DNA from: UBA5794 sp965368815
Lineage (GTDB): Bacteria > Actinomycetota > Acidimicrobiia > Spongiisociales > UBA5794
NCBI GenBank assembly: GCA_965368815.1
Contig: CBDUOH010000101.1
Location: 1-6,308 of the forward strand
DNA: 6,308 nucleotides
Reading direction: 5' to 3'
Part shown: piece by piece, positions 5,519 to 6,308 of the stretch
Layout: each line of letters opens with the position of its first letter
Position numbering within the stretch: the first letter of the stretch is position 1
The notes under the pieces: generated by a model
The model's database searches: none
The model's input: only the letters and a program-made list of their open reading frames with translations
Told to the model about the DNA's origin: nothing
Program-made: the position numbers and the translations under genes

Positions 5519-6308
5519 CGCGGGGTCGCGATCCTGCGTTCGTACCATTGCAGGACGAGGCTCAACGACACGGTCAGCGTGAGGTAGAACGCCGCGAGGA
5601 TCAGGTAGCCGGCCATGAACTGGAACGATACGCCGGTCCACAGCTTCGTCATCTGGGTCAGCTCACGCACGGCGAGGATCGATACCAACGACGAGTCCTT
5701 GAGCAGTGCGATCAGGTCATTGCCGAGCGCAGGCATGATGTTCTTGATCGCTTGCGGCCACACGATCAGGCGGAACACCTGAAACCGGGTGAGCCCCATC
5801 GACATGCCGGCTTCACGTTGCCCCGTGCCGATCGACTCGATGCCGGCCCGGAGCACTTCGGCGATGAACGCCGCGTACACGAGGCCGACGGCAACCGTGG
5901 CTTTGACCGCAGGTGATGCCAATCCCGCCCTCCCTGGGATGTTCATGGCACCCATGAGGGCTGGCCAGGCAACGAGTCCGACGAAGATGATGGTGACGAG
6001 CACCGGGATGCCTCGGATCAGCTCGATGAAGAAGATCGCAAGGTTCTTGGCGACCGGATTCTTGGCCATACGGCCCGTCGCCACCACCAGACCGAGCACC
6101 ATCGCAAGGAGGAACCCGCCGATCGTGACAATCACCGTGAGTGTCAGGCCGTCCTTGATGAATCGGAATCCGTCGCTCCATCGCTCGTCGGTGAGGATCT
6201 TGAACAGTGGGAAGGCGATGACGGCGAGGATCCCAAGGAACCACCAGGGGAATCCCGACCATTCATAGCGAACCTCGGCACCCGGGGGTGTCGGATCGGC
6301 GATCGGTG
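5515..6308 (-). CDS. Amino-acid ABC transporter permease (HisM/GlnP type), 5'-partial
   Basis: This is an inner-membrane channel subunit of a polar or basic amino-acid importer, working with a periplasmic-type binding protein and an ATPase encoded elsewhere. The visible 263 residues run from the right edge to TGA with no start codon before residue 58, so the true start lies outside the window. Seen: a hydrophobic segment at about 20-37 (WWFLGILAVIAFPLF), a second at 54-77, and further segments through the end. Typical family sequences are IELIRGIPVLV (about 94-104), YAAFIAEVLRAGIESIGTGQ (144-163) and the ATPase-contact EAA loop EAGMSMGLTRFQVFRLIVWP at 165-184. LIALLKDSSLVS (198-209) is also characteristic. 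The segment before the first membrane helix is acidic/proline-rich and presumably cytoplasmic. It is the first visible gene of the overlapping operon; the ATPase and binding-protein genes are expected to the right. The amino acid transported cannot be read from the permease. Confidence 0.93.
   Translation of the reverse strand, partial: PIADPTPPGAEVRYEWSGFPWWFLGILAVIAFPLFKILTDERWSDGFRFIKDGLTLTVIVTIGGFLLAMVLGLVVATGRMAKNPVAKNLAIFFIELIRGIPVLVTIIFVGLVAWPALMGAMNIPGRAGLASPAVKATVAVGLVYAAFIAEVLRAGIESIGTGQREAGMSMGLTRFQVFRLIVWPQAIKNIMPALGNDLIALLKDSSLVSILAVRELTQMTKLWTGVSFQFMAGYLILAAFYLTLTVSLSLVLQWYERRIATPR

Noticed and set aside
5519..5641. N-terminal extension of the VOC protein into the permease gene
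   Set aside because: The extension is a shifted frame of the permease C-terminus; the ATGA-overlap ATG at 5518 gives the usual VOC length.
5515..6135. Permease starting at the GTG at 6135
   Set aside because: The frame continues upstream with a hydrophobic first membrane helix and the segment leading into the second, so this start would remove essential parts. The gene runs off the right edge.

Overview
The window is a 6.3-kb piece of a high-GC bacterial chromosome. It holds two rightward genes on the left (18-1904) and six tightly packed leftward genes on the right (1901-6308). The high GC, the CofC/FbiD-type guanylyltransferase of coenzyme F420 biosynthesis, the PIG-L deacetylase and the actinobacterial-looking LKKQAKDL/TPR protein all suggest an actinobacterium. 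An acidimicrobial-type lineage is possible, but that is only an impression. No mobile element, tRNA, rRNA, CRISPR array or phage gene is visible.

Left part, plus strand: a divergent class I SAM-dependent methyltransferase (18-995, frame open to the left edge) is followed by a 171-bp intergenic region. That region carries an extended -10-like element, a perfect 14-bp palindrome and a good ribosome binding site. Next comes a 245-residue protein (1167-1904) that joins an LKKQAKDL-type N-terminal module, usually found in front of ankyrin repeats, to a TPR-like C-terminal module.

Right part, minus strand, in transcription order from the right edge: an amino-acid ABC transporter permease (5515-6308, 5' end outside the window); a VOC/methylmalonyl-CoA-epimerase-like protein (5072-5518); a CofC/FbiD-like guanylyltransferase (4500-5069); a PIG-L/LmbE zinc deacetylase (3754-4503); a lysine 6-dehydrogenase-like member of the saccharopine dehydrogenase family (2654-3757); and a short-chain dehydrogenase/reductase (1901-2611). 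The first five are joined by 4-bp start/stop overlaps or, at VOC/cofC, a 2-nt gap, so they almost certainly form one translationally coupled operon. The SDR follows after 42 nt. The rightward and leftward gene sets converge with overlapping stop codons on a single CTAG.

A reasonable but unproven reading of the operon is import of a polar or basic amino acid (or a derivative of one), deacetylation by the PIG-L enzyme, and oxidation by the lysine dehydrogenase-like enzyme and the SDR. The place of the VOC protein and the F420-type guanylyltransferase in such a route is unclear, and this is the most interesting aspect of the window. No complete new system can be claimed from the sequence alone.
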